This document shows, piece after piece, positions 1 through 13,340 of a stretch of DNA of 64,000 nt. The stretch comes from Homarus americanus. Taxonomy: Eukaryota > Arthropoda > Malacostraca > Decapoda > Nephropidae. Position numbers and translations under genes: made by a program. The notes beneath the pieces are model-generated. The model had not been told where the DNA came from. It made no database searches and saw nothing but the letters and a program-made list of their open reading frames with translations. Within the stretch, counting starts at the first letter, position 1. Each line of letters begins with the position of its first letter. The stretch is taken from contig NW_024735518.1 in the NCBI RefSeq assembly GCF_018991925.1, forward strand, positions 124,001 to 188,000, given 5' to 3'.

Positions 1-43
1 CACATAACACATGCAGTGTTGCCACGTAATTACATACATAGGT

Positions 44-96
44 GCTACTCGGCACAGTAGCTTATATACAAGGTTGCTACTCGGCACAGTAGCTTA
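44..96. repeat. Tandem pair of a 21-bp hairpin unit
   Basis: Two exact copies of a 21-bp unit lie at 44-64 and 76-96, a 32-bp period. Each copy contains CTACT and AGTAG arms around a short CGGCAC loop, so each can form a small hairpin. No coding sequence surrounds them. Probably a short minisatellite remnant; no function is indicated. Confidence 0.6.
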
Positions 97-154
97 GATA
101 CATAACCTACAATAGTGAGAGAAAAAGTTGGAGAAATACATTGTGGCAGGGGTA

Positions 155-345
155 TGGAGAAGGAGAGAGAAGGTACCCGTCACCTGTCACAAGCCACTCG
201 TCACCCGTCACCCATCAACCCCGTCATCCATCACTTATTAACCGTCATCCATCACTCATAAGCCGTCACCCATCACCTGCTGTAATAACATATTTTGCAT
301 CATTTGCCACCCATCATCCGTCACCACTCATCAATTAGCCATCAA
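155..345. repeat. Degenerate CATCACCCGT-type repeat
   Basis: Short imperfect units of the type CATCACCCGT/CATCATCCGT recur, giving an open frame rich in His, Pro and Ser that is only a by-product of the repeat. Near 420-460 lies a separate short GACA-rich stretch. The rest of 1-736 is AT-rich and holds nothing I recognise. Confidence 0.55.
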
Positions 346-736
346 TCGTTCCTGGTTTAACATTGCAGTGAGATACAATAGATATGTCTTTATTGTCTGT
401 AGCTTAATGTGGGAGTGATGGACAGACAGACAGAAAGACAGACAGATAGAGATAAGGAAGCATAATTTTCTTTCCTAAACAAAACGGTATGAGAAAGCAA
501 TAATTCACCTATGGGTGCCGCATATGTTTGTCTTAAAGTTACTGTCAATCTTCGACGTTATGCATTTGTCATACAGTAATTAATCACATCTCATCAACAA
601 ATACATATAAAAACAGCTACCTTAAACACACACACAAAACACATGTTGTTCCAAGAATTTGAGTTGGCAACAATAAGGGGCATTACATCACTCGTCACCC
701 CTATTGTATAGATTTACAATAATGAATATATGGACA

Positions 737-756
737 ACACACACACACACACACAG

Positions 757-800
<44 letters not shown>
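737..800. repeat. (CA)n microsatellite
   Basis: Alternating CA, interrupted once near 755-760. It ends precisely where LINE reverse-transcriptase homology begins at 801, so it marks the 5' truncation point of that fragment. Confidence 0.95.
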
Positions 801-802
<2 letters not shown>

Positions 803-1990
803 GCACCAACTATCTTTTCCATTTTTTGGCTGCGTTCCTTGCTCGTGCCAGTGACAATTTATTCGGCAGGGTGGACATCGAGTACCTGATGAAGGGTCTT
901 TTCAACATAAGATGATTCCAGGCAGGAACCAAGGTGTCGGCAGCTTCCATAACTGAACTTCAGCATGCAGACAACCTCACCGTTGTCGCTCACACTGAAA
1001 GTGACCTACAGGAGATCCTTGAACACCTACGCAGATGCAAATGAACACTTATGCCTTGAGGTGAATGTACGTATGACTCAGATTCTCTTTCAGCCTGCCC
1101 CTGGTTCAGCCACACCTCCACCATCCATCCAGCTTAACATGACTACCCTCTCTAATGTTACCCACTTTCAGTATCTCGGCTTCCACATGTCCACCATCGA
1201 TGAAGTGATTCAGCATCTGATCAGATGTGCATCTGAAGCCTTTGGCAGACTCTGTACCCATGTCTATAGCTGTAGGGAGCTGAAATTAGCTACAAAGTTG
1301 CACGTTTATCGAGCAGTGGTCTTCCCCACCCTGCTATATGGCAGCGAGACTTGGGTCAAATTCAGGAGACACCTCAAAGCATTTGAAAACTTACACCAAT
1401 GTAGTCTACGTTCCATCCTCCGAGTTCGCTGGGAAGACAAGGGAACAAATGCCAGTATTCTCGCTGACACCAACTGTAGGAGCATTGAGGCTATCATTAT
1501 CCATGAACAACTGCGCTGGACTGGCCATGTTATTCGCGTGGACGACAGTAGACTGCCAAAGCAGCTACTTTACAGTCACCTAACGAATAGTAAACGTAAC
1601 GCTGTTGGGCAACTGAAAATGTATAAGGATAGTCTTAAGACAAACCTGAAAAAGTGCCAAATCGACCTCCTCACCTGGGAGACGACTGCACCACACCGTA
1701 AAATTTGGAGGAGAACCATAGATGAAGGTGTCATTGCTTTCAAGTTAGCCCGACTGCACACCGAGGCAGACACGTGCCAACCCCAGAAAGGCGCTGCCGC
1801 CACCCCTCCCGCACTAGAAGTAGTCCAACACATGTGCAACATCTGTGAACGACCCTGCCGGTCCCATATCGGCCTCTTTATTCACCTCAGAACTCACCAA
1901 ACATAGGTGATATCCCTAATAACTCATATCATTGTATCACAGCCGGATGATCGTCATACTCGATTCCGAGTAACAGCAAAGTAGTAGTAG
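801..1990 (+). pseudogene. RTE-like LINE fragment: RT palm remnant, C-terminal domain and C2H2-like finger
   Basis: This is a decayed 3' part of a non-LTR retrotransposon ORF2. From about 801 the translation shows the RT motif APTxFSIF followed by an ELQHADN stretch where a YADD catalytic box is expected, so a catalytic Asp is gone and a frameshift near 1040 breaks the frame. From about 1045 an open stretch continues to the stop at 1904-1906. It contains the C-terminal features YLGF, LLYGSETW, WEDKGTN, LRWTGHV and LPKQLLY typical of RTE-type polyproteins, and ends in a Cys-x2-Cys...His-x3-His finger. It is 5' truncated at the CA tract and lacks the endonuclease. A GTAGTAGTAG run near 1980 may be its 3' tail. 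Assignment to the RTE clade is from motif memory; the LINE call itself is firm. Confidence 0.8.
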
Positions 1991-4082
<2,092 letters not shown>

Positions 4083-4194
4083 AAATAATAAAATAGTAAA
4101 CGGTTTATCAATCGAGTTGCAGCCGGTGGCTGAAATTATACAAACTTACATTTGATTTACAGGGCTGTACAGTACATAAATCAGGAGTTATTTA

Positions 4195-5262
4195 TTATTT
4201 TAACAATAGATGGGATGGTGCTAGTCTTATATCTATCAGTGAGGGCTCTTATGGGCTGAATTTTGTTGTAGTGGCTGACTGAGCGAGGTGGGTGGGGGAC
4301 TGTCAGTGGCAGGAGGTGGCGATGACGAGGATGGTGCAGTAGTCCACTGCCAAACCATGCTAGTGCTTAGTGGTGGAGGTCACTGAGGGATGGCATTTCC
4401 AGGGTGGAGAGAGCGTTGATGTAGCCGGAGTAGTCTGTGCCGAGCATGATTCTGCAGGCCCTTTTCTGTACCTTCTCTAGCCGACGTTGTTGGGTGGAGT
4501 TGACAGAAGACGACCAAGCTGGTGACGCAAACGTTAGTTTTAGGAGAATAAAGGCGTTGTAGATAGTCCTCAGCTCTGGCGTGGGTGTCTCAAGTTACCT
4601 AAGTCGTCGTAGCGTGTAGAGTCGGTACGAAGCTGCTCTGACTGTTGTTTACATGGGCCTTCCAGTCCAGTTTGTGGTCTATGGTAACACCCAGGAGTTT
4701 GGCAGACTGCACTAACTGGAGAAGATGGGCACCCACTGTGACTGCTGGAGCTTTCACTGGAGTGGTGGCGGTATAGATGTGCATGACTACGGTTTTGGTG
4801 TGGTTGATGGTGACCTTGTTCTCCGTAGTCCATGCCAGTAGCCTGTCCAGGGTGCCTTGTAGCGATGAGTAGTCCGGTGCGGTGTTGTCCACTGTAACCC
4901 CTACAGTGCAGTCATCCACGTACTTCCACTTGTGAGGAGTGCCCGATAGAGCGTCGTTGATAAGGATGAGGAAGCACAGTGGTCCCATATTGGTCCCCAG
5001 GGGAACACCACAGTTGAGGTGTTGGAATGTGGAGACAGAACCTTGGTACCTGACTGCTTGCCGCCGTTCACTCAAGAAATCAGTGAGCCATGAGACCAGG
5101 TTGGTGGGCAGCCCTAGTGCAATGGCCTTGTTGATAACAGTGCAGTGATCAACAAGATCAAAAGCCTTCCTAAAGTCAACAAGGGCAACGGCCAGTGTGC
5201 ATGTGTGTAAGTGTGTGTTTGTCAATTCAATCAAATCATCAAACATACACACAAAGAAATAC
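4195..5262 (-). pseudogene. Jockey/CR1-superfamily LINE fragment with RT core
   Basis: On the minus strand an open stretch of about 217 codons (5252 to 4599) encodes an RT core. It has the DFRKAFD palm motif, an LNCGVPLGTNMGP segment (QG-type motif altered) and an intact YVDD catalytic box at 4911-4922, followed by a LLGVTID thumb motif. Downstream the reading frame is broken, but the CxxILG-type C-terminal region can be followed to about 4195. It resembles the LINE-A copies at 7.8, 35.2 and 46.1 kb in the same region, but is more diverged and lacks their AATAAACCGTTAATTATT tail. The N-terminal endonuclease is missing, so it is 5' truncated near 5262. Confidence 0.8.
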
Positions 5263-6917
5263 GAAGGCTACCACCACCTCTTCCTTGAACTAGCTGGTTA
5301 ATTCATAGTTAACCAGGCTGGTAAATTTATATTATATTGGGCTTTAGTAACGAAACCCAATTGAAGTTTTTGCTTTTATTAAAAAAAAGTATTGTTTGTA
5401 TAATTCCTGAGTGTATATCAACCGTAACTTCCACTATTTATGAGAGTGAATGGAAGTAAACACTTCCAAACCACCCAGTGACTCCACACAACCTTTACAG
5501 CGCTTGTGTGTATGTGTGTGTGTGTGTGTGCCAGACCACGATGCTTCCCATCATTCTCATAACTATATGAAAAATCGTGTTTAATTTAACTACATATTTC
5601 AAAAACCTTAAATTACATGTAAAGGTTGTGTGGAGTCACTGGGCTGTTTGGAAGTGTTTATTTCCATTCATACTTTCGTAACTACAACCTATGGTAATTT
5701 TTCTTCTTGTTCATATATAATGAAGATAATGCAGAGCATAAAATGCCATATACAATATTTATACATAATGTCATCTATACAGCTGTACTATGATTGTGTG
5801 TGTGTTCGTGCGTGATAGTTAAAGTGGGCCCCCGTCCAGAAAGGACACTCTTCTAACCTCCAGCACCGACCCAGGTGGGCTAAAGATTATAGTTTCCGAG
5901 TATACAATGGCAAAATTGGATGATTCTGACTTAAAACACAAACATTACTGCCAATATCAACACAATAGTGGAATCGTTAACTTGGGTAAGCAACATGGCA
6001 GAAATAATCTTCGCATACTTCGTGTTTAAGAAAGCACCTTCTTAGCAATGTACAACTTTTGCTACTGTCACGCTAGATGAATGAGTGTGTGGTGCATAAG
6101 ACTCTTTCTACGAAACATTCATGTTTGCTGAGAGCAATGGTACTGAGTTGTGAAGGGTACTACAAGGCATAGCTAAAAATTTACAGTCTGTGATACTTTA
6201 CTGTAGAACTATCATATTTTTATTTTAAGAAGATGTGTCTTTGACATCATTAAAATATGTAGTTTGAAAAATTATGAACATTCTTATCCTTCCTGGGATC
6301 AAAAGAAAATGTTCACATTTTCTATGTCTAATAAATACTGAGAATTATATCATGTCAGTATATATTAAAATACGGAAGACACTTACAACAATGACATAAC
6401 CTATCCGATGTCCTATCAATGTGGGGGCATGTCTCGAACATGTAAATGTGTGTATATATTTAATGTATGCCTAGATACTACCTATTTCTTGTAGGCTTGA
6501 TTGAAGAATCCTTTCTAGAATTTCTTGAAAACGTGAAATTGTTGCCGCAATCCCGTAGACTTGCTTGTGTCACTCACAGGAGACACAGATGATTCCAAGG
6601 TCCGGTGACGGGGTCAACGTCCACGAAAATCATGAGTACAGCAAACTACCGCTCCTGGTTACACTAGTTCATCCACCACACCATACCTCAGAATGCTGAG
6701 ACCATCTCTCATGATCGGAGATGTGTCATCACTATGGGGGGTGCTGGGGTGCTGGTAACTGGGGGTTATTTACGCCATACGAAAGAATTTTGTTGTCAGG
6801 CTGTTGATTGATGAGTAGTCATAACAACTGCAGTCACGTCCTGTCACACCCTGGGCAGTGAACGAATCATTTGCAGAAACTAATGTTCACTTGAGCTCAC
6901 AGGATCGTTGCCATAAT
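5263..6917. other. Unassigned DNA with minor short repeats
   Basis: No gene is seen. A short GT run lies at about 5508-5530, and a sentence-like stretch near 5820-5885 (GGGCCC...CCCAGGTGGGCTAA) resembles the LINE 3'-end motif found at 15.3 and 41.5 kb, too weakly to call. The remainder is AT-rich single-copy-looking sequence. Confidence 0.5.
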
Positions 6918-7150
6918 TCAGCACCTCCACCACTATTTCCTCCACCACCACCACCATAAACTCCCTCAACCACCACCTCCACCAGCACCATCATCACCAC
7001 CTCTTCCTCCACCACCACCACCATCACGTCCACCACCACCATCACCTCCAACATCACCATCACCTCCACCATCACCACCTCTTCCTCCACCACCACCACC
7101 ATCACCATCACCTCCACCATCACCATCAGCTCCGCCATCACCACCTCTTC
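6918..7150. repeat. (CAC/CAT/CCT)n trinucleotide-rich tract
   Basis: Imperfect triplets of CAC, CAT and CCT cover about 230 bp. Because the unit is 3 bp, several frames stay open and give poly-Val/Met/Glu or poly-Gly/Asp readings on the minus strand; these are not genes. Confidence 0.9.
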
Positions 7151-7500
7151 GTACACCTCTTCTCAACTCATGAATCAAAACAAACCTAAGAAAAGTCAAC
7201 GGAAAAACAATAACAAAAATAAACCACTTCAAAACTTTCACACAAAATACATCAGAAAATCCTCATTGTTATTTAAGATCAAATAATAAACTTCGTCACA
7301 TTAGGATCTGTACAAGCACTAACATCCTGAATAAGATAAGTGCTCTATGAGGGTGAAAAATGGTATTATTGTAGGTCGAAATAAATTTACATATAATAGG
7401 TGTTGTTAATTGAAAGATAGTTAATAGTACAGTTTACATAACGCTGACAGGTGAATTTAAAGGTGTAATAATGATCCAGAATTGTTATTTATTGCCATTC

Positions 7501-7550
7501 TTTATCACTGTCTCTTTCTCTCTATCTGACTTTTTGGGGTTGTCTATAGC

Positions 7551-7583
<33 letters not shown>

Positions 7584-7790
7584 GTCTATATTTGTCTGTC
7601 TGTCTAGCTCTGACTGTCTGTCTGTATGTCTCCCTGTGTCTAACTCTCTGTCTGTCTGTCTGTCTGTCTGTCTCTGTCTATATCTGTCTGTCTGTCTAGC
7701 TCTGAATATCTGTCTGTATGTCTCCCTGTGTCTAACTCTCTGTCTGTCTGTCTGTCTGTCTATGTCTGTCTCCGAATTATATTCTATGTT
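7501..7790. repeat. (CTGT)n compound repeat with a ~92-bp higher-order duplication
   Basis: CTGT units predominate. A block beginning TCTGTCTATA at 7581 and carrying TAGCTCTGA and CCCTGTGTCTAACTCT landmarks recurs from 7673, a period of about 92 bp, so there is a higher-order repeat on top of the tetranucleotide. The Leu-Ser-Val-Cys ORF is an artefact. Confidence 0.9.
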
Positions 7791-7801
7791 CTCTCTTTAA
7801 A

Positions 7802-7827
7802 ACACACACACACACACACACACACAC
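7802..7827. repeat. (CA)13 microsatellite
   Basis: Pure CA run ending at the point where homology between the LINE-A copies at 7.8 and 37.8 kb begins. Confidence 0.95.
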
Positions 7828-7958
7828 TTGTCAACCGTCAATGAGACAAGACGTGCCCCGAAGGCGCTCCCGGTTTTAGCAGCCAGGCCGAGTCTATTTG
7901 GCCCTGCCCCTCTGATGGCAGTGTTATCGCGCGACTCAAGTCACTGAACATATTCCAC

Positions 7959-8640
7959 GTGCGTAGCCGTAGACAAGGCCGTCATACACATAAGCCCATT
8001 AGAACCGTAACCTCCACTAGGAAACCGGAGAAACCCACCCCTGACAGACCATACCACCACACTGAAGTTCCACGGATATGGTATGATCTCCCGTCTTTAC
8101 TGCTATCCAACGTCACTTCCCTAGCTAACAAGTTCGACGAGCTGGCAACCACAGTCAGGTCAACCGCCGCGAGCGTCGTTGCCATATGTGAGGCTTGGCA
8201 AATTGTACCTGAAACGTGTCATATTGAGGGATATCAACTCTTTCATCACCTTCGTTCACAAAGACGCGGAGGGGGCGTTGCCCTCTTCTGTCAAGATGAC
8301 CTACGCCCGTCACGCCTGGATGTTCAAGTCCCAGCAGATGTGGAAGCATTATGGGTACGTGTTGTGCCACCGGCCCACCCTCGCCACACTGCTTCCATCA
8401 TAATCTGTGTGGCATACCATTCGCCTCGCTCACCCACCAGAGACACTCTTATCAATCATCTCATTACCACCTCAGACCACCTCAGAGTCAGGTACCCATG
8501 TGCCAAGTTAGTATTATGTGGGGATTATAATGAAATTGACACCACTGATATCCAGGACCAGCTATCACTATCACAAGTTGTGACCTTCCCCACACACACG
8601 GTCAAAACACCCTTGACCTTATCTTAACTGACTTAGCGGA
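7959..8640 (+). pseudogene. LINE-A copy 1: APE-type endonuclease domain
   Basis: The 222-codon frame from 7959 shows an apurinic/apyrimidinic-type endonuclease fold: SNVTSLANKFDEL (N-terminal Asn motif), VAICEAW (catalytic Glu), RRGGGVALFC, and CGDYNEID (Asp/Asn motif, residues about 188-195). A one-base shift near 8615-8620 moves the continuation (LDLILTDLADQY) into the next frame. In the C-terminal position where family members have SDH, the next segment reads CSTHLSVL, as it also does in the copy at 36.5 kb, so this is a family property or a shared loss. Confidence 0.8.
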
Positions 8641-10680
8641 CCAGTACCAACCACCTCAACTAATGCCTCCTATCGGGTGTAGCACACACTTATCAGTGCT
8701 CTGGTCCCCAGCTGCCACTCCCACTCAAGTACAGAGACCCTACATCAAGACCTACAGGCCGATTACTGACTCTGCAGTACGCCTCTTTGGGCAGTGGATT
8801 GTTCACCATCCCTGGACTGAAGTACTTAGCGTGGATGACGTGGAAACCAAATGGATAAATTATACCAACACCACCACGGAAGCTCACCACCACTTCTTCT
8901 CGAGAAGTCGTCAGATCTCCTGTGACTTGCCCTGGATCACACCTCGGATCAAAAGACTTATACTGCAACCAGAAAACAGAACCTTTCGCTCTCAATGACC
9001 ACGCTCCACTACAGGTCCCTTTACAACCGGGTCATCCTTAATCGCGCAAAGAAGTCCCACTACCCAGCAATTACAACACCTGACAGACCAACATCAGTCA
9101 ATGGTATGGTAAGCTTAAGGAAACTCTGTGGACTAAGCAATAGACACACCTCCTTCGTAGCCATCTCACTAATGTTGACGCAGCTGAGCAAACAAACAAC
9201 CATTTCGCTACTTCTCTACAGACGCTCCCCAGCCCGGCACAACCACTCTTCCATAACACCTACAGCTCCCCCTCCCACTGACCTAGTGAAAGAAAATTTG
9301 AAGAAAGCAAAACGCCTGGACAAATATAAAATTAAACGGCTCTACCACCCCCATTGACTTACCAATGAAACTCTTTAAAAGAGTTCTCCAGGAGCCCGCA
9401 CAACCCCTTCATCCTGCTCATCAATAGCTACTCTCAAATTAAGCCAGATGCCTTTGACTGGAAGACCCTCTTATGTATCACCAGTGCCCCAAGTCAACCA
9501 GCCCACAATCGCCGTCAGCTACGACATATTACATCCTCCATGCCAACCCCTAATCTGTGAAAGTTTGTGTTCGACTGGGCTTATGCTGATATTGCGGGGA
9601 GTCGTAGACCCTCCTTAATTTAGCAACATAGAAAACTTCTTCACAACTCACTGTCTTATCCAGCTTTCTCGATTACATATACCGCCATCGAAACGAAAAC
9701 CGTCTGTAGCTGTCGCCTTCATTGATTTCACCAGCATTCATTCAGTCGTCTTTAATATAATCATCAACAAAGCTATTGACCTCGGGCGAGAAGTCTTATA
9801 CCTAACCTGAGAACTTCCTCAGTGACCGGCGCCAAGCTGTCACGCTTCGAGGCTGTCTCCACCCTTTTCAGTCACTCACCTGTGGCAAAACACCAGATGG
9901 GACCACTCTGCTTTCTTGCTTGCTCTGCTATCAGCCCAGTGCCTAAAGAAATCACTCGCTGGAAATATGTCATGACTCACACATTGGAACAAGCGTCAAC
10001 AAATTCTGCCCCAAACTATACCCGCCCTTCCAGGATTTGTTAGACAGTGCAAACTGGGCCACAACAACCATGTCTGCATCAACCATACCAAGACCATACC
10101 TCCGACATTGTCCCACCTCCTTCCATTACTTTAGGTCCGAACACACTCCAGGTTGTAGATTCCTCGAAGCTCCTCGGCGATACCATAGACAACAAACTAA
10201 ATTGGAAACCACACGTCAGTGAAGTTGTCAAATCCTCCAGTTTCCGTCTCCACCTCCTCCGCCCACTCAAGTCCCTCAGGTTCCTGCACCCAGAGCTCCT
10301 CCAGTGTTTCAACATTCATACTTCCCAAGCTCACCTATGCCTCCCCCACCTGGTCTTCCTCCTAAATGCCACACCAACGTAAACACCTAGAAAAAAGTGC
10401 AAAGAGGGCATGCAAGGTTATTCTCTCCTTCCTACTCCACATATCAAGCGCTCAACACACTGACACTTTCGACTCTCACCTGACCATCACCACGACCTCA
10501 TCTGCAAATTTGGGTAAGCTTCTACACCATCCTCGACACCGGCTCCTACTACCACCTGGGGATTGCCCGAGAATTGCTGTTCGACACCACAACCGCATCC
10601 AGCCCATACGTGCACGAACTGATCGCTATAAGAACAGCCCAGTCCTAACCATTGTAAAAATTATCAATAACTTGTAATAG
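8641..10680 (+). pseudogene. LINE-A copy 1: linker, RT and C-terminal domain, broken
   Basis: Open pieces at 8663-8998, 8995-9357, 9822-10043, 10047-10382 and 10366-10677 lie in different frames but are collinear with the minus-strand LINE-A copies. The first matches the linker at 36.5 kb (PPIGCSTHLSVLW). The RT palm is recognisable at about 9700-9790. At 9963-9980 the frame reads KYVMTH where the related element at 4.9 kb has KYVDD, so the catalytic Asp pair is absent. The C-terminal part (10366-10677) matches the pieces at 35.5 and 46.4 kb (QKRxCKxI...). Enzymatically dead. Confidence 0.8.
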
Positions 10681-10855
10681 ACCAGTGTATTCACTCCCAG
10701 TAAACACTACTTCTTGCACTGTCACTATGTTGAAATGCACTGTAGTTTGAGCTTTTCCCCATCTAGTTATTATATATCTTATTTGTATCACTTATGTTAC
10801 TTGTATATTATTTATAACTCGTAAACCATTCCCCAAATATGTAACTGTATATTTT

Positions 10856-10869
10856 CAGCCTTCTGGCTG
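10856..10869 (+). other. LINE-A 3'-UTR hairpin
   Basis: CAGCC-TTCT-GGCTG forms a 5-bp stem with a 4-nt loop, about 10 nt upstream of the AATAAACCGTTAATTATT terminus. The same hairpin appears as CAGCC-TTCG-GGCTG at 11782-11795 and as CAGTC-TTCT-GGCTG on the minus strand at 46134-46147. Likely a structure for recognition by the element's own RT; this role is inferred. Confidence 0.5.
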
Positions 10870-11146
10870 CCAAGCTCTTTCAATAAACCGTTAATTATTA
10901 TTATTATAATTTTATTATTACACACACACACGCACACGGGCGAGTTACTGCTCCAATGTGGCCTACGTGACCTCATACAGTACATAAGAACAGAAGAAAA
11001 TAAGGAATCTGCAATAGGCCGGTTGGCCTGTGCATGGCAGCTCCTGTTGAGAGTTACTACCACTCTCTATCATCCATGAATCTATCTAGCCTCCTTTTAA
11101 AACTTTCCAGAGTTCCAGCACTTACTACAAAGTTGCTAAGCTTGTT

Positions 11147-11695
11147 TCACTCGTCCACCACCCTATTTGTGAACCAGTTCCTTCCTATCTCCCTCCTAAA
11201 CCTAAACTTATCCAACTTGAATCCGTTGCTCCGAGTCCTATCCTGCTCGGATATTTTAAGAACTTTATCTAAATCTCCTTTGTTGATTCCTTTCATCCAC
11301 TTAAATACTTCTATCATATCTCCCCGCACTCTTCGTCTTTCTAGGGAATGAGAGTTTAGTTTCTTTAACCTATCTTTATATGGAAGGTTTCTAAGTCCCA
11401 GAATCATTTTTGTCATTCTTCGCTGCACCGACTCCAGTGATTTGATATCCATTCTATAATAAGGGCACCAGAACTGAACCGCATAATCGAGGTGCTGCCT
11501 GACTAGCGCAAGATATAGGTGCAATAAGACCTCTGCACTCTTATTACTTTCACTTCTAGATATAAATCCTAATACTCTGTTTGCCTTATTTCGAACATTA
11601 ACGCACTGTTTTCTAGGCCGTAGGTCCGGGCTTACAAGTACCAGCCCGGGCCATCGACTGTAAACTATAATTTGTAAGTTCAATTCATGCCCCAT
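11147..11695 (-). pseudogene. CR1 RT C-terminal (thumb and tail) region
   Basis: An open frame of 182 codons. From about residue 32 it reads as CR1 C-terminus: NVRNKANRVLGFI, LALVRQHLDYAVQFW, YYRMDI, ESVQRRMTKMI, LERRRVRGDMIEVFKW, ending FRREIGRNWFTNRVVDE. The first ~30 codons do not look like CR1 and fall towards the junction with the inserted LINE-A tail. No RT catalytic residues are included. Confidence 0.8.
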
Positions 11696-11773
11696 TCTTT
11701 AAGTAATGAAAGCTTGTGTTCACGACCCACCTACCCCATATCCTTGTAGGTAATAAGTCATTTTTGCCGAATG

Positions 11774-11862
11774 TATATTTTCAGCCTTCGGGCTGCTGAA
11801 CTTTTTCAATAAACCGTTAATTATTTTCATTATTGTTATTATTATTACTATTGTTATCGCCA
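11774..11862 (+). mobile_element. LINE-A 3' tail, extremely 5'-truncated
   Basis: Only the terminal ~90 bp of LINE-A is present: a CAGCC-TTCG-GGCTG hairpin at 11782-11795, then TTTTTCAATAAACCGTTAATTATT and an ATT-rich tail. It lies in opposite orientation inside the CR1 element, at the site where CR1 has lost its RT core. Confidence 0.8.
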
Positions 11863-11906
11863 TGCACAATTGTGCGCGACGGCCACATGTTAAGTGAAGA
11901 GACTGT

Positions 11907-12695
11907 TTACAACTCAGAATAGTAATATTCTGTTAATTTCTCTTCTTCCTTTCCCCTAAATATCAGTTCCACCTCTGGAATTTCCTCGTGAATTTCTTCT
12001 GTGAAAACTGATAAAAAGTAGCTGTTCAATGCTTTGCTTATTTCTTCACTGCCATTTATCACTTCTCCCCTCCCTGACTTTAAAGGCCCAACTTTGTCCT
12101 TGACTTTTGTTCTATATACCTGGAAAAATCCCTTGGGATTCGCCTTAAATTCTCTTGCTATCCTGATTTCATAGTCTCTCTTTGCTTTCCTTACATTTTT
12201 CTTAACATTCCTAGATAGTTCATTATACCTATTTCTGAGCTGCTCCTCCCCTCCCTTTAATTTCTTATAAATTCCTTTCTTTATTCCTATGTCATGTTTA
12301 AGTTTTCTGGTCATCCACCTTGGCTCATTCTTATTTGACCTAATTTTTCTGTATGGTATATTTTGTTCTTGTGCTTTATGTAGTATACTAGTGAATATAT
12401 TATAGTCATGATCAATTGTTGTGTCATCTATGACCTCACCCCTTCCTACTGGGGACTGACGTGACTGTTCCCAGGTGACCTCACCTAGGTACCTTCTTAA
12501 CCCCTGATAATCCGCCAACCGAAAGTTTGGGACTCTGATCATATTGCCATTGTTTTTCGTTTCCCAATTTAGGGTGAACCTGATTTCTCTGTGATCACTG
12601 TTACCTAGTTCTTCCCCACTGTGATATCTCTGATAATATTTTCTTTATTTGTATACTAAGTCTAATATATTGTCTGTAGTAAGGTTCTGTGGTAG
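11907..12695 (-). pseudogene. CR1 endonuclease C-terminus and endonuclease-RT linker
   Basis: The 211-codon frame 12542-11907 is the basic linker of CR1 ORF2, with PRWMTRKLKHDI, RNRYNELSRNVKKN and NPKGFFQVYRTK, ending near ALNSYFLSVFTEE just before the RT begins. Upstream, the same strand gives the end of the endonuclease with the SDH catalytic motif, in another frame. It is cut at 12695 by the Penelope-like insertion and at 11906 by loss of the RT core. Confidence 0.8.
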
Positions 12696-13340
12696 TTGGG
12701 CCACTGACAAATAAATTTATGTAACATATTATCAGTTTTGAACTGACCATCACTAAGGTTTATTGATTTTAATTCCTTAATCAAACTAGCTTCAACCAGA
12801 AGTCTTTCTGTGACACAAGATGATTTAAATACTTCTAAGCTTTTTTCCCAAGCAATGGGGTGATTATTATTCCTAACATGAACGAACAAGGCACTGCTTT
12901 CAGATGCTGTTCTGATATTATACTTATGTTGTTTGATTCTGAGCTGCAGTGTTTTTCCTGTCTGTCCTACATAATTACAATTACATTTGCTACAAGGAAT
13001 ACAATAATAAATTTATATTATATTCAATTATAATATATTCATATTAACATTACCTGCTTTGAAAACCTTTGATCTAGATGTATGATAGTTATTTGTGGGT
13101 CCCTTATTTTTTACCTGACCTGACTAGTCACGTCACCCCCTTCTCTTAAGCTCCTCTACGTGTGTGTTGGTGTGGGGATTAGTGGATGACATCATTATGA
13201 CCTGACCTCATGTTTTTAAGGTCACCCTGTATATTTAAGCCTCTCTCTGTCCATGTAGTCCAGTTGCCTCTGAAGATGTCTTGAATAAAGACGAAAGCTA
13301 AGGTGCTCCGTTGTTTCCATTTTCCCGTGTGATTTTATCA

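Larger units (their letters stand above)
7828..10920 (+). mobile_element. LINE-A copy 1, near full length, inactive
   Basis: A non-LTR retrotransposon with APE-type endonuclease, linker and RT, followed by a 3' UTR ending in AATAAACCGTTAATTATT and a short ATT-rich tail. Its first ~100 bp match, in reverse orientation, 37750-37840 of the copy at 35.2-37.8 kb. That copy has about 400 bp more between this leader and the endonuclease, so this copy probably lost part of a 5' UTR or ORF1. Multiple frameshifts and stops break the coding region and the catalytic Asp pair of the RT is replaced. Clade: Jockey/CR1 superfamily by architecture; exact family not recognised. Confidence 0.85.
10981..12695 (-). 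mobile_element. CR1-type LINE, internally deleted and interrupted
   Basis: On the minus strand this runs from an endonuclease C-terminus (12695 to about 12543, containing NLTTDNILDLVY and GNSDHREIRF, the SDH motif) through the endonuclease-RT linker (12542-11907) to the RT C-terminal region (11695-11147) and a 3' UTR ending near 10981 in ATTTTCTTCTGTTCTTATGTA. The central RT core, including the YxDD box, is missing between linker and C-terminus. In its place at 11696-11906 is a short sequence holding the 3' tail of a LINE-A element. A second, shorter copy of the CR1 3' end is at 25140-25376. The Penelope-like element at 12696 cuts off the 5' side. Confidence 0.85.
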
